The position numbers were made by a program, and so were the translations under genes. Positions 8,710-17,820 of a stretch of DNA of 64,000 nt are shown piece after piece; within the stretch, counting starts at the first letter, position 1; each line of letters begins with the position of its first letter. The DNA is from Kineosporia succinea (GTDB lineage: Bacteria > Actinomycetota > Actinomycetes > Actinomycetales > Kineosporiaceae): positions 930,001-994,000 of the forward strand of contig NZ_JAUSQZ010000001.1 in the NCBI RefSeq assembly GCF_030811555.1. Reading direction: 5' to 3'. Under the pieces are notes generated by a model, which was not told the origin of the DNA, ran no database searches, and saw only the letters and a list, made by a program, of their open reading frames with translations.

Positions 8710-9615
8710 CTAGACGTAGATCTCACTCGCCTCAGGATGCCCGAAAAGCCCTGGAAGCCCACCGGAATGAAGCAGCACGGTCGTACGGCCGGGTTCGATC
8801 AGACCCTCCCGCACCGCCTCGACGAGCCCGGCCGCGGCACGCCCGGTGTAGACCGGATCCAGCACGATGCCCTCGGTGCGCGCCACCAGCGTCATGGCCT
8901 CCTTCACCGCTGGAGCGAGGACGCCGTAGGCACCGGCCGCCGCCCGGATCCGCAGGTCGATGCCCGGGTCGGGCAGCAGGGCCGCGACCACGGCGCGGGG
9001 ATCGGGCACCGCTCCGACGTCGACCCCGTAGACCTTCCCGGGCCCCAGCGCGCGCACCAGCCCGGCCATCGTGCCGCCGGACCCCAGGGCGGTGACGACG
9101 GTGTGCAGATCGGGAAGCTGCTGCCGCAGTTCGTGTCCGCACTCCTCGTAGCCCTTGGCCCCGAGCACACTCGACCCACCGAACGGGATGACCTCGGCCC
9201 GCTCCCCCAGCCCGGTGAGCCGTTCCGCCTCGGCCCGCACGCGCTCGCCCAGATCGGCGGGGCGCAGGTCACCGGCCCAGACGATCTCGGCCCCGAAGAG
9301 CCGGTCGAGCAGCAGGTTTCCGACGGCCGGCGTCTCGTGCCCCTCGAGCACCAGCACAGCCCGCAGCCCGGCCTTGGCGGCGGCCGCGGCGGTGAGGCGG
9401 GCGTGGTTGCTCTGGGCGGCGCCGCTGGTGACGAGCACGGTGGCCCGGCGGTCGAGAGCCTGGCGCACGGTGTGCTCGAGCTTGCGCACCTTGTTGCCGC
9501 CCCCGCCGAGGCCGATGAGGTCGTCGCGCTTGACGTACAGGTCGCCGGGGTTCAGGCCGATGGCCTCGGCCAGTCGCGGCGCGGGGTCGAGGGGCGTGGG
9601 GTAGGTGGCCAGCAT
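8710..9615 (-). CDS. PLP-dependent D-cysteine desulfhydrase / ACC deaminase family
   Basis: 301-aa fold-type II PLP enzyme. Lys42 in GGGGNKVRKLEH is the Schiff-base lysine, followed by SGAAQSNHARLTAAAAA, the substrate-binding region shared by D-cysteine desulfhydrase and 1-aminocyclopropane-1-carboxylate deaminase. Length and N-terminus are normal. These two activities cannot be separated by eye; D-amino-acid desulfhydration is the commoner assignment. It ends 97 nt ahead of the lysyl-oxidase-like gene. Confidence 0.85.
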   Translation of the reverse strand: MLATYPTPLDPAPRLAEAIGLNPGDLYVKRDDLIGLGGGGNKVRKLEHTVRQALDRRATVLVTSGAAQSNHARLTAAAAAKAGLRAVLVLEGHETPAVGNLLLDRLFGAEIVWAGDLRPADLGERVRAEAERLTGLGERAEVIPFGGSSVLGAKGYEECGHELRQQLPDLHTVVTALGSGGTMAGLVRALGPGKVYGVDVGAVPDPRAVVAALLPDPGIDLRIRAAAGAYGVLAPAVKEAMTLVARTEGIVLDPVYTGRAAAGLVEAVREGLIEPGRTTVLLHSGGLPGLFGHPEASEIYV

Positions 9616-9632
9616 GAGGAAAGTGTTGCAGG

Positions 9633-12600
9633 TCAGTCGGAATCGAGCAGCCGGGTGAGCTCGGCGAACCAGCGGTCGGCGCTCTCGAAGGGATAGTGCA
9701 CGGCACCGCCGTCGAGGCCTTCGGGCGCCATCAGCTCCCGGGCCTCCTCGAGCACGTCCCGGGGCAGCAGCGCGGCGTTGACCAGGATCTGGGTCATGAC
9801 GAGGTCGATCGCCGGCTCGTCGGCCCCCCTGGCCCGTGCGTCCAGCATCTGGATCAGTTTCAGGCCGTCACGGCAGTCGTCGACGAGCGAGGGCGCGCTC
9901 CGGCCGGCCGCGGTGAGCGCTGTGGACAGCCAGAGATCGACGAGGATCCGGTTGCCGGACTTCACCTCGCCCCGCCCTGTCGGCAGGAACTGCCCGGCCA
10001 GGCTGAAGGCGACGGGGATGTCTTCCTCGTGCAGCGTCCAGTCCAGCGAGTGGGTCAGACCGGCGACGTGGGCGTCCTGCAGAAAGGCGGCCACCTGCCG
10101 CATCTCCCCCACCGACGACTCGGCCCAGGCGTTCTCCGTCGGGCCCTCCAGGAACCACTGCGGGTCGACCGGCTCGGCCAGCCACACCCGGGCCGAGAAC
10201 CTCCGCAGCTGAAGGTCGCGCGAGCCGTCGGTCCGCACCGAGCGGTCCACCCGCACCGTGCCGAGAACGGTGCCCCAGCCCTCCGGGGTGCACTGCGACG
10301 ACCAGAGCATGGCGTGACCGCGCCAGTGACGCGGAACGTCGGGGACCGGGCCGAGAAGTTCCGAGGCCAGGAGCTTCTTTCGCGTGCACAGGGCGAGCAG
10401 GAGCAGGTTGAGCGTCTGCATCGCCTGCCGCCCGGCCGGGCTCTGTGACCGCGGGCGATAGGTGTGCGTCGCACCGGCCTCGCCGGCGGCCACCGCCCGG
10501 AAGGTCCGCAGCAGGAACTGGGTCAGGGCCTCACGCCGTTCCGGCCCGAGACGGTCGAGCCGCTCCCCCAGCGTGTCCAGCACGGTGCCCCGGATCGTCA
10601 GGGGGACGTACGCGAGAACGTCCAGCAGCAGGCCGAGTTCGGGCTCCGGCGTGCGGCGCCCCCTGAGCTCGGCGAACTCCAGCAGCTCGAGGTTGTTCAC
10701 GAGCTCGCGCACCACCAGCCGGGCCACCAGGTACTCACCGAACGTCGCGTGCAGGAACTCGACGGCCGTGAGCTCGTCGCCACCCTGCCGCGACTGCATG
10801 CGGTGCACGAAGAAGAACTTGCCGATCGCCCGCGCCCCGGGAGTCACCGGCGACCGGAAGTCGTTGCGCTGCATCACGTTCTCGGACTCCAGCGCGCGCA
10901 GGTCGTCGTCCAGTTCCCCCTGGGTGACCCACTGCCGGCCGCGGTTGAACATGGCGACGGCCGCGATCGAGAGCCGGTGCAGCTCGTCGCGCACGGCCTC
11001 GTCCCTCTCGCGAGCGGTGAGCTCCGGGCCGGACTTCTCCACCTCGCGCCGGGCGAAGCGGTCGAGGAGCCGTTCGTAGAGCTCCGGGGTGCTCAGGTCG
11101 TCGCCGGCACGCTGCAGGCTGTTGCCGTCACAGTCGTACAGGGCGAGCATGAGCAGCAGCAGCGGCTGCTCGGCCAGGTCGGGGTGCGCCAGCACGGCCC
11201 GGGCCGCCAGACGCTGCAGCCCCCGGCTCTCGAGACTCGCGGCGTTGTGGTCGTTCCAGATCTCCACCCACCGCTCGATCTGCCGGGCCTGGAAGGGCTC
11301 GAGATGCACCACCGAGACCCCGGCCTCGGGCACCAGGGCGCGGTCGGCCACCGACACCCGGCTGGTCACGACGACCGCCACCGGACGCTCCTGGTCGGCC
11401 TCGCGCTCCTGGAACGCCGCCAGCTCACGCAGGTAGGCCGACTGCCCGACGCCGGTGGTCTGCAGCAGCTCGTCGAAACCGTCGAGAATGACCACGCGCA
11501 GGGCGTTCCCGGCCGACCGGGACAGGGCCGGCCAGCTGGTCGGCTCACCCGTCGCGATGCGCACCGCCTCTTCGATCTGGGTCTGCACGTCGGCGTCGGC
11601 GGGGACCTGGCGCAGCACGACCCGCACGACGAGGAAGTCGCTCGGCGGCAGACGGGCGGCCAGGAACTGGGTGAGCACCGACTTGCCCGCCCCGGGCTGC
11701 CCGAGAACCATCAGCGGACGCACGCTCGCCTCCGGGCTGCCGAAGTGGGCGGCCAGGAACCCGCCCAGGTTCTGCTGCACGGGCCGGGCCGCCCAGAACT
11801 CGGCCAGGTGCAGCTGGTTGTGCCGCTCGGCGGAGGCGAACCGGAAGTCCGGGTCGATGTAACCGTCGCGCAGCGCCGGGAGTCTCAGGAACTCGGGGAC
11901 GTCGCCGGAGGCCACCACGGCGCGCCCCAGACCGGCGGCGTGGCTGAGCGCCAGAGCCCGGCGGGTCTGTGTCCCGGGATCGGGAGGCAGGGGCGCGACG
12001 GCCCGCAGGTTCGCCTCCAGAGCCGCCAGGCCGGTCGCCACCGCCTGCCGGGTGGCCGCGTGGTCGGCCCGGTCGAGATAGAAGGCCAGTTCCGGGAACT
12101 CCACCGCCAGGCGACGCAGCAGTGTCTCCCGGCGACGGATCGCGACGGCGGGCACCGTTCCCAGCAGCAGCTTCGTCACCCGGTCGCGGTCGGTCTCCGA
12201 CCAGGTGTCCCAGACCGCGGAGCCCTCGAGAAAGCTGAGCAGGCCCAGGGAACTGGTGCGGTAGCGGTTCAGCAGACGGGTGGGGTGCTCCTGCGGCACC
12301 CAGAACGGTGAGGGTGCCGCCTCGGGCGCGTGCAGGAGCCCCGCCGCCAGGTCCGCCAGGTGCTTCCCCTCGGCCGCGCCGGTCACGATCCGGGTCTGGT
12401 CGGCCCGGTCGAGACGCAGCTCGTCGAGGTCCAGCGGCAGATCCGCCTCGCGCACCGCCTCGAAGTAGGCCAGCACCACGATGACGGCCTGCGCCGCCGC
12501 CATCCGGTCGTTCTGGTCGAGCCGCCCCAGCCCCCGCGCCCGGTCGGACAGGCCCTTCACCAGTTGCTCGCTGAGCCGGGTGAACTCCGACTTGGCGTCG

Positions 12601-12746
12601 AACAGACTGATCGCCAGTTCACTGCCGCCGGCCGTGGCGACCAGCAGCGCACCCCCGGCCAGCGTGTCCAGGGCCCGGACGAGCTGGTCGTCGCCCCCGC
12701 CCATCAGCCGCGCGGCATCGGCGTAGCTGAACGCCCGCTTCCTCAT
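9633..12746 (-). CDS. NACHT-domain NTPase, candidate bacterial NLR (NNH7-type N-terminus)
   Basis: 1037 aa. The N-terminal ~300 residues are helical and begin FSYADAARLMGGG, then GGALLVATAG. I recognise this as the NACHT N-terminal helical domain type 7 (memory of the family, not a search). The NACHT NTPase follows: Walker A GQPGAGKS at 349-356, Walker B VVILDGFDEL at 418-427, sensor VVVTSR at 458-463, and the winged-helix marker EFLHATFGEYLVA near residue 690. The C-terminal ~300 residues show no clear repeats and would be the sensor. bNACHT proteins are established anti-phage factors; this role is inferred here. The gene is single, divergent from a GNAT gene only 28 nt away, with TAGTTT just before the ATG suggesting a leaderless mRNA. 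Confidence 0.88.
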   Translation of the reverse strand: MRKRAFSYADAARLMGGGDDQLVRALDTLAGGALLVATAGGSELAISLFDAKSEFTRLSEQLVKGLSDRARGLGRLDQNDRMAAAQAVIVVLAYFEAVREADLPLDLDELRLDRADQTRIVTGAAEGKHLADLAAGLLHAPEAAPSPFWVPQEHPTRLLNRYRTSSLGLLSFLEGSAVWDTWSETDRDRVTKLLLGTVPAVAIRRRETLLRRLAVEFPELAFYLDRADHAATRQAVATGLAALEANLRAVAPLPPDPGTQTRRALALSHAAGLGRAVVASGDVPEFLRLPALRDGYIDPDFRFASAERHNQLHLAEFWAARPVQQNLGGFLAAHFGSPEASVRPLMVLGQPGAGKSVLTQFLAARLPPSDFLVVRVVLRQVPADADVQTQIEEAVRIATGEPTSWPALSRSAGNALRVVILDGFDELLQTTGVGQSAYLRELAAFQEREADQERPVAVVVTSRVSVADRALVPEAGVSVVHLEPFQARQIERWVEIWNDHNAASLESRGLQRLAARAVLAHPDLAEQPLLLLMLALYDCDGNSLQRAGDDLSTPELYERLLDRFARREVEKSGPELTARERDEAVRDELHRLSIAAVAMFNRGRQWVTQGELDDDLRALESENVMQRNDFRSPVTPGARAIGKFFFVHRMQSRQGGDELTAVEFLHATFGEYLVARLVVRELVNNLELLEFAELRGRRTPEPELGLLLDVLAYVPLTIRGTVLDTLGERLDRLGPERREALTQFLLRTFRAVAAGEAGATHTYRPRSQSPAGRQAMQTLNLLLLALCTRKKLLASELLGPVPDVPRHWRGHAMLWSSQCTPEGWGTVLGTVRVDRSVRTDGSRDLQLRRFSARVWLAEPVDPQWFLEGPTENAWAESSVGEMRQVAAFLQDAHVAGLTHSLDWTLHEEDIPVAFSLAGQFLPTGRGEVKSGNRILVDLWLSTALTAAGRSAPSLVDDCRDGLKLIQMLDARARGADEPAIDLVMTQILVNAALLPRDVLEEARELMAPEGLDGGAVHYPFESADRWFAELTRLLDSD

Positions 12747-12774
12747 CGGCCCAAACTAGGGCAGAGTCGGCCGC

Positions 12775-13311
12775 ATGTCCGGGGAAGCACTGCGGTCCGA
12801 GCGCCTGCTCTTTCCCGATGCCCGCGAGGTGACCACCGACCAGATCGGCAAGACGCTCCTGACGCGACCGACGCGTCCACCGTTGAAGGCCCCGGAAACC
12901 CTTGCCCTGGAACCCGTCGACTGGCCCACGTACACCACGCACCGCATCGAGGTGGAGGCCGGGTTCGGGGTCGACGCCCGGGGAGCCCGGGCGATGGTGC
13001 GCGGGCTGCGGGAACGCTGCGCGCGGCTCGGGCTCGTCATGATGTCCGCCCACGACCACCAAGAGCGGGTGGGCGCGATCGGCTGGTTCTCACCGCACCC
13101 CGGCTGGGCGCGGCTGCAGGAGGTCGACGTGTTCCCCGCCCACCGCGGGCACGGCTACGGAGACGCCCTGCTGGCCGCCACCTTCCAGCACCTCGACCAG
13201 AACGGCGTGCACACCGTGATCGTCGGCGCCGACGAAGACGACTGGCCCCTGAGCTGGTACCGCCGGCGCGGCTTCGAGCCCGTCACCCGCGTGACCCGCA
13301 GCCGCGGCTGA
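12775..13311 (+). CDS. GNAT family N-acetyltransferase
   Basis: 178 aa. The acetyl-CoA binding loop is visible as VFPAHRGHGYGDALLA, followed by WYRRRGFEPV, the usual GNAT C-terminal strand-helix. Substrate unknown. The start is 28 nt from that of the divergent NACHT gene, so the promoters overlap. Its stop is 1 nt from the stop of the convergent transglycosylase gene. Confidence 0.82.
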   Translation: MSGEALRSERLLFPDAREVTTDQIGKTLLTRPTRPPLKAPETLALEPVDWPTYTTHRIEVEAGFGVDARGARAMVRGLRERCARLGLVMMSAHDHQERVGAIGWFSPHPGWARLQEVDVFPAHRGHGYGDALLAATFQHLDQNGVHTVIVGADEDDWPLSWYRRRGFEPVTRVTRSRG

Positions 13312-13312
13312 C

Positions 13313-14350
13313 TCAGTACGAGTTGTGGGCCTGACTGTAACTCCACGCCCCGCAGGGAGTTCCGTAGCGCTCGGCGATGTAGTCGAGCCCCCAGCGGATC
13401 TGGGTGACCGGGTTGGTCTGCCAGTCCGCGCCCGCCGCGGCCATCTTCGACCCCGGCAGCGACTGCGGAATGCCGTACGCACCCGAGCTGGGGTTCGTGG
13501 CGCGGTAGTTCCAGGTGCTCTCCTTGTTCCAGAGCGAGTCCAGGCAGGAGAACTGCGACGACGACCAGCCCCGGTCGGCCACCAGCAGACGCGCCGCCGA
13601 CCGGGGGTCGCGCTGGGCGTTGCGCAGCGCCTGCTCGCGCCGCTCGGCCGCGGCCCTGATCCGGGCCGCCGCGGCCTTGGCCTGCTGGTACTGCCGGTAG
13701 GCGCCCTGAGCCTTGGCCGGCGCCGCCTGACGCTGGGTCTCGCGCACGGCCTCGTCGGCGCGAGCCTGATCGAGAACGGCTTGTTCCGCGGCCAGCTGCC
13801 GAGCCTCGGCCTCGGCGTCCACCGTCACGAACGCCGACGCCGCCACGTCCCCGTCACCGCCCAGCGGGATGCCGTGCGTGGCCAGGTACGACGCGCCGAC
13901 CCCCTGCGCCCCGACCACCAGCGCCATCACCAGCAACCGCGCGGCCCCGGCCCGGCCCCGGCCGAGCAGCGGGATCGCCACCGGCACGGCGGGCAGCATC
14001 TCCGGCGCGCGCCGGAACGGGTCGTCGGAGACCGGACGGGGCAGCGGCAGATCGACCCCGGCCGGGCGCCACGCGTCAGCCTGCGGGAGGGGGAGCACGG
14101 ACGCGGTGGCGGCGAACGCCATCGGCTCACCGGCCGCACCACTCGAGCGACGGGCCGCCGTCACCGGTGCGGGCGGACGCTGAACTCCGGCCGGGCGCTG
14201 ACCTCCGGCCGGGCCCGGCGGACGCCGGTCGGCGGGACGACGGTCGTCAGGACGCCGGGAGGCGGCCCGGGCCTCGGCCCGGCGCAGCTCCGAGCGCTTC
14301 GGGTAGGCCCGGACCGGGCCGGCTTCCGACTCGCCGATCGAAGCGCTCAC
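13313..14350 (-). CDS. Secreted lytic transglycosylase-like protein
   Basis: 345 aa. It has a long, basic, proline-rich cytoplasmic N-terminus, then a hydrophobic segment (ARLLVMALVVGAQGVGASYLA), an Ala/Gln/Arg-rich coiled-coil stretch, and a C-terminal transglycosylase domain. The domain shows SLWNKESTWNYRATNPSSGA (the Glu is the expected catalytic acid), GIPQSLPGSKM and WGLDYIAERYG. It probably cleaves peptidoglycan outside the membrane. The GTG at 14350 is likely, though a perfect hairpin lies 5 nt upstream of it and no Shine-Dalgarno is visible. GTG 14410 is the alternative. Confidence 0.83.
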   Translation of the reverse strand: MSASIGESEAGPVRAYPKRSELRRAEARAASRRPDDRRPADRRPPGPAGGQRPAGVQRPPAPVTAARRSSGAAGEPMAFAATASVLPLPQADAWRPAGVDLPLPRPVSDDPFRRAPEMLPAVPVAIPLLGRGRAGAARLLVMALVVGAQGVGASYLATHGIPLGGDGDVAASAFVTVDAEAEARQLAAEQAVLDQARADEAVRETQRQAAPAKAQGAYRQYQQAKAAAARIRAAAERREQALRNAQRDPRSAARLLVADRGWSSSQFSCLDSLWNKESTWNYRATNPSSGAYGIPQSLPGSKMAAAGADWQTNPVTQIRWGLDYIAERYGTPCGAWSYSQAHNSY

Positions 14351-14355
14351 AGCAC

Positions 14356-14386
14356 GGCCACCGTTGTCACGGGGACAACGGTGGCC
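14356..14386 (-). promoter_or_regulatory. Perfect 13-bp hairpin abutting a start codon
   Basis: GGCCACCGTTGTC at 14356-14368 pairs with GACAACGGTGGCC at 14374-14386 over a 5-nt loop. It lies 75 nt downstream of the stop at 14461 and 5 nt upstream of the transglycosylase start. It could terminate the upstream gene or hide the ribosome site of the downstream one. There is no U-run, so the second role is plausible. Confidence 0.6.
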
Positions 14387-14460
14387 TGTGGGACAGCTGT
14401 GCACAAGCACCCAGGTGAAGAATCACCAAGGGCTACGACGACACACCGTCGGGTGAAATT

Positions 14461-16878
14461 TCAGCCCTTGATGCGCACGGAACCGGTGACGAGCTCACCG
14501 CCCCTCTTGCCCCGCAGCGTCCCGTCGCCGTCGGCGGCACTACCCGTGAGCGTCCACCGGTACAGACCCACCTTCTGCAACCGGCCCTGACGGTCACGCC
14601 CGTCCCAGGTCAGGTCGCGGACACTGCCGTCCGGGGCGGTCCCCGTGAGGGTGCGCACGACCTGCCCGGCCGCGTCCGTGATCGTCAGCTTCACGTCGAC
14701 CAGCGGCTTGGTCACGTCGAACCGCGGCTTCCAGGTCTGCTCGGCGGCCGCCCGGAACGACGCGTCGGCCAGCTTGCCGATCAGCCGCGGCCGGTACCTG
14801 GCCTCGAAGGGCAGTCGCTGTACCTCGACGCGCCCCTCGATCGAGGTACGGTGCGCGAGCAGGTGGTCGTCGAACGCCGCCAGACCCCAGTCACCGGCCA
14901 GGTCGACCGGCGTGGCCCCGGGTGTCAGCAGGTCGAGCACGTGGCCCTCGAAGACGGACCTCTCGTCGGAGTAGGTGGTCCAGAAGACCGCTCCCTCGCC
15001 CAGTTCCAGCCGTCCGCTCGCGGCATAGACCGACTGCGGCCCGCCCTCGACCGTGCGCTCCTGGCCGGTGCGCAGGTTGCGGATGGTGATCACCCCGGTC
15101 TCGCACGAGATCCAGGCCACGAGCTCACCCCAGACCGAGACCGGAGCGCCCGGCCAGCAGCCCTTCGCGTGCCCCAGCAGCTCCGGCTCCTGGTTCTCGA
15201 TGTCGTCGAGCCACACCTCGGCCCCCGCGTCCGACTCCGGATAGTCGGGGTAGAGGCTGAAGACGACGGACGAGCCGAACAGGTCACGCTGGCCGCTCCC
15301 GTACCAGTTGGCCTCGGGAATCGAGTAGACGACCTCTCCCTCCGGGTCGACGACGGTGCGCTCGAGCAGCGCGTAGGGCCCGGAGATCACGGGCCGCACG
15401 TCGTACCCGTTCAGGGCGTCGATGGTGCCGGTGACCTTGCCCCGGTCGAGGAGCCGCCACTTGTACGGGGTGTCCGGGCCGAGCACCAGGCCGCGCCCGG
15501 CCGAGAAGAAGGCCTGCCCCTGCACCTGCTCGGCCGGCTCGGCGGGAAGACCGGACAGGCTGACCCGCTTGGCCTTCCCGAGCTTCAGCCCGGCGCCGAC
15601 CGGGGTCTTCCAGATCGAGCGGTAGCCGGCGGCGTCGAGCGTGGTGTCGGCGTAGTAGAGGGTGGACGCGGCCAGCGAGAGTCCGGTGACGGGCTGGGTG
15701 GCGCTGGGCACGGTCGCCGTGCGCACCGCCCGGTCGTCCGGGCTGACGCTGTAGACGCCGGCGATCTGGTCGCTGCCGCCGGCCGCGGTCAGGAACCGGT
15801 CGCCGACCGCGGCCAGTCCCGCGCTGCCGGCGGGAAGGGGCACGGTGCGGGCAGTTTCGCCGTTGACGATGCGCAGTTCGCTCTGACCGGCACCGTCGCC
15901 GTCCTGACCCCACACCAGGTAGCCGACGCCACCCGCGCCGGCGGCCAGGTCGACGTCCGCGACGTCCGGGTCGGAATCGGTGAAGACGGTCTCCTCCGGC
16001 CCGTTCTCGGTCTCGCGCCGGGTGTGGATGCGGCGGGACTGCCCGGGAGCCTGCGAGTCCCAGGCCACGCTGAACGTGTCCCGGCTGAACGCCACCGAGC
16101 TGATCGCGTCGGTGGTCTCGGCCAGGGTCTCCCACGGCCCGCCGTTCTCGAAGCGCTGCACCCGGTAGGTGCGGGACTCGGCCGTGTCCTGCTCGTACGG
16201 CCCGGGCAGCGGCGGGTCGGCCACCACCTTGACCACGGTCCAGTCGTCGGCGGCCACGTCGACGATCGCCCGGCCGTCGTCGCCGAACCGGTTCACGGCC
16301 ATCTCACCGTCGACGCCACCCGCGCCGGTGCCCGCGAAGTGCTTGAGCAGCGGGATGCTGTCGCCGTCGGCCGGGTAACGCAGCAACGACGAGTAGGTGA
16401 ACCAGTTGCCGGTGAAAACCGACGGACGCGAAATGGTTCCGTCGACGTGGTCGTCACCGGTGAAGATGTTCGTGCGGTGGGCGCGCCAGGCACTCTGCTC
16501 GTAGTTGCCCTGCCCCCGCTGCACGGCCCAGCCGAGCTCGTCGTCGTGCACGCCCAGCAGAACGCGGTCGCTGATCCAGCCCTCCGACCGGATCGCCGGG
16601 CGCGGCGTGAGCTCGTCCCCCTCGGCGCCGGTGAGCACCGTGGTGTCGTACCGCGACCCGATCACGAAGTCGTCGTCACCCTGCACCACGGCGACGCCGA
16701 AACCGGACGCACCCACCAGGCGCAGCGAGCGCTCCATCGGCTGGCCGGGAACGAGCACGCTCACCGCGGCCCCGGGCGGCGCGGGCGCGGCCAGGGCCGG
16801 ACCGGCCAGCAGCAGTCCCCCCAGTCCAGTGGCGACGGCGACGGCCAGCCGCCGCCCCGGAAAACGGTGTGCGGGCAT
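14461..16878 (-). CDS. Secreted protein with C-terminal FlgD-type Ig domain (copy 1)
   Basis: 805 aa. A signal peptide (RRLAVAVATGLGGLLLAGPALA) is followed by roughly 650 residues of beta-propeller-like sequence and a C-terminal FlgD-Ig-like domain (VRTLTGTAPDGSV, DLTWDGRDRQGR, GLYRWTLTG). FlgD-Ig domains outside flagella occur on extracellular proteins as docking modules. The enzyme or ligand function is unknown. A smaller relative lies at 21530-22789. The gene is monocistronic, bounded by hairpins on both sides. Confidence 0.78.
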   Translation of the reverse strand: MPAHRFPGRRLAVAVATGLGGLLLAGPALAAPAPPGAAVSVLVPGQPMERSLRLVGASGFGVAVVQGDDDFVIGSRYDTTVLTGAEGDELTPRPAIRSEGWISDRVLLGVHDDELGWAVQRGQGNYEQSAWRAHRTNIFTGDDHVDGTISRPSVFTGNWFTYSSLLRYPADGDSIPLLKHFAGTGAGGVDGEMAVNRFGDDGRAIVDVAADDWTVVKVVADPPLPGPYEQDTAESRTYRVQRFENGGPWETLAETTDAISSVAFSRDTFSVAWDSQAPGQSRRIHTRRETENGPEETVFTDSDPDVADVDLAAGAGGVGYLVWGQDGDGAGQSELRIVNGETARTVPLPAGSAGLAAVGDRFLTAAGGSDQIAGVYSVSPDDRAVRTATVPSATQPVTGLSLAASTLYYADTTLDAAGYRSIWKTPVGAGLKLGKAKRVSLSGLPAEPAEQVQGQAFFSAGRGLVLGPDTPYKWRLLDRGKVTGTIDALNGYDVRPVISGPYALLERTVVDPEGEVVYSIPEANWYGSGQRDLFGSSVVFSLYPDYPESDAGAEVWLDDIENQEPELLGHAKGCWPGAPVSVWGELVAWISCETGVITIRNLRTGQERTVEGGPQSVYAASGRLELGEGAVFWTTYSDERSVFEGHVLDLLTPGATPVDLAGDWGLAAFDDHLLAHRTSIEGRVEVQRLPFEARYRPRLIGKLADASFRAAAEQTWKPRFDVTKPLVDVKLTITDAAGQVVRTLTGTAPDGSVRDLTWDGRDRQGRLQKVGLYRWTLTGSAADGDGTLRGKRGGELVTGSVRIKG

Positions 16879-16975
16879 GGTTCCCCCCAGGAACGATCTG
16901 ACGGATCAGGCCGGGCGGCAGGCCGGGAGGCAGACTGAATGCGCCGATCGGGCTGTGGTTCCGGTCCGGCCGCGA

Positions 16976-17004
16976 AGAACGGCACCGCCGAGCGGTGCCG
17001 TTCT
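16976..17004 (-). terminator. Hairpin terminator after the DUF4126 gene
   Basis: AGAACGGCACCGC and GCGGTGCCGTTCT form a perfect 13-bp stem with a 3-nt loop, 86 nt past the stop of the minus-strand DUF4126 gene. It is followed on that strand by TTCG, a weak U-tract. Confidence 0.65.
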
Positions 17005-17038
17005 CGATGATCCTCCTGCCCCCGGGGCCGCGCGTGGG

Positions 17039-17066
17039 CCGATCAGGGGTTACCGATCAGGGGTTA
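17039..17066. repeat. 14-bp tandem duplication
   Basis: CCGATCAGGGGTTA occurs twice head-to-tail between the DUF4126 stop and its terminator hairpin. Confidence 0.8.
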
Positions 17067-17089
17067 TCGGGCAGGCACTTTCGCGACCC

Positions 17090-17710
17090 TCAGCCGGTGG
17101 GCAGTTCCTGCGTCTTCGGCAGACCCGGCGACTGCCGCCGCGCCCGCCAGGCCGCCCAGCGCCGCCAGATCCTCACCATCACCCAGGCCATGATCACCAG
17201 CACCACGAGGATGACGATCGGGGCGAAGATCGCCAGCACGCTGACGACGACCGAGAGCACGTCTTCGATCGTCGAGGCCACCGGCGCCCCGAACCCGGCC
17301 GTGCCGACGTTGATCACCGGCCGCGCCGCCGACTTGGTGGCGTGCGTCAGACCGGCCACGGCCACACCGATGATCGCCCCGGCCCACGGGTTGTCACGCA
17401 TCCACTGGCTGTTGTCGAGGTTCTGCGCGCTGAAGGTGGCGCTCGAGATGAGCCCGCCCACGGTGGGCCGCACCGCGGTCTGGACGAGGTCGTTGACGTG
17501 GTCGACCACGGGCACCTTGTCGACCACGATCTCGGTCAGGAGCAGCAGGACGCCGACCCCGAGGGCCCACTCGGACGTCACCCAGTCGTAGTCGGAGGGC
17601 AGGTCGATCAGCTCGGTGAACCGCGCGATCATCGCCACCAGCACGAACGGGATCCACGCGTTGAGCCCGGCGGCCGCGGCCAGGCCGGACCCGGTCAGAG
17701 CAGCGATCAC
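17090..17710 (-). CDS. DUF4126 family membrane protein
   Basis: 206 aa, matching the DUF4126 pattern: LTGSGLAAAAGLNAWIPF at the N-terminus, then ALGVGVLLLLTEIVVDKVPVVDH, WAGAIIGVAVAGLTHATKS, and a C-terminal pair of hydrophobic helices ending in a basic tail. About five transmembrane segments are likely. The GTG at 17710 was chosen because GGAGG lies 9 nt upstream and the family starts here. Function unknown. Confidence 0.8.
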   Translation of the reverse strand: MIAALTGSGLAAAAGLNAWIPFVLVAMIARFTELIDLPSDYDWVTSEWALGVGVLLLLTEIVVDKVPVVDHVNDLVQTAVRPTVGGLISSATFSAQNLDNSQWMRDNPWAGAIIGVAVAGLTHATKSAARPVINVGTAGFGAPVASTIEDVLSVVVSVLAIFAPIVILVVLVIMAWVMVRIWRRWAAWRARRQSPGLPKTQELPTG

Positions 17711-17820
17711 GGGAACCCACCTCCAAACGTCATGACGAGATTGTGCCGGAATCTCACAGACGTGCGATCCGGCCGAATCCGTTGCATGCCGCGCGGGCCC
17801 GGGTGCGGAAACCCGATCGT

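Noticed and set aside
10464-12311. 615-codon plus-strand frame opposite the NACHT gene
   Set aside because: Antisense shadow of a gene with intact Walker motifs. Its protein has no recognisable domain.
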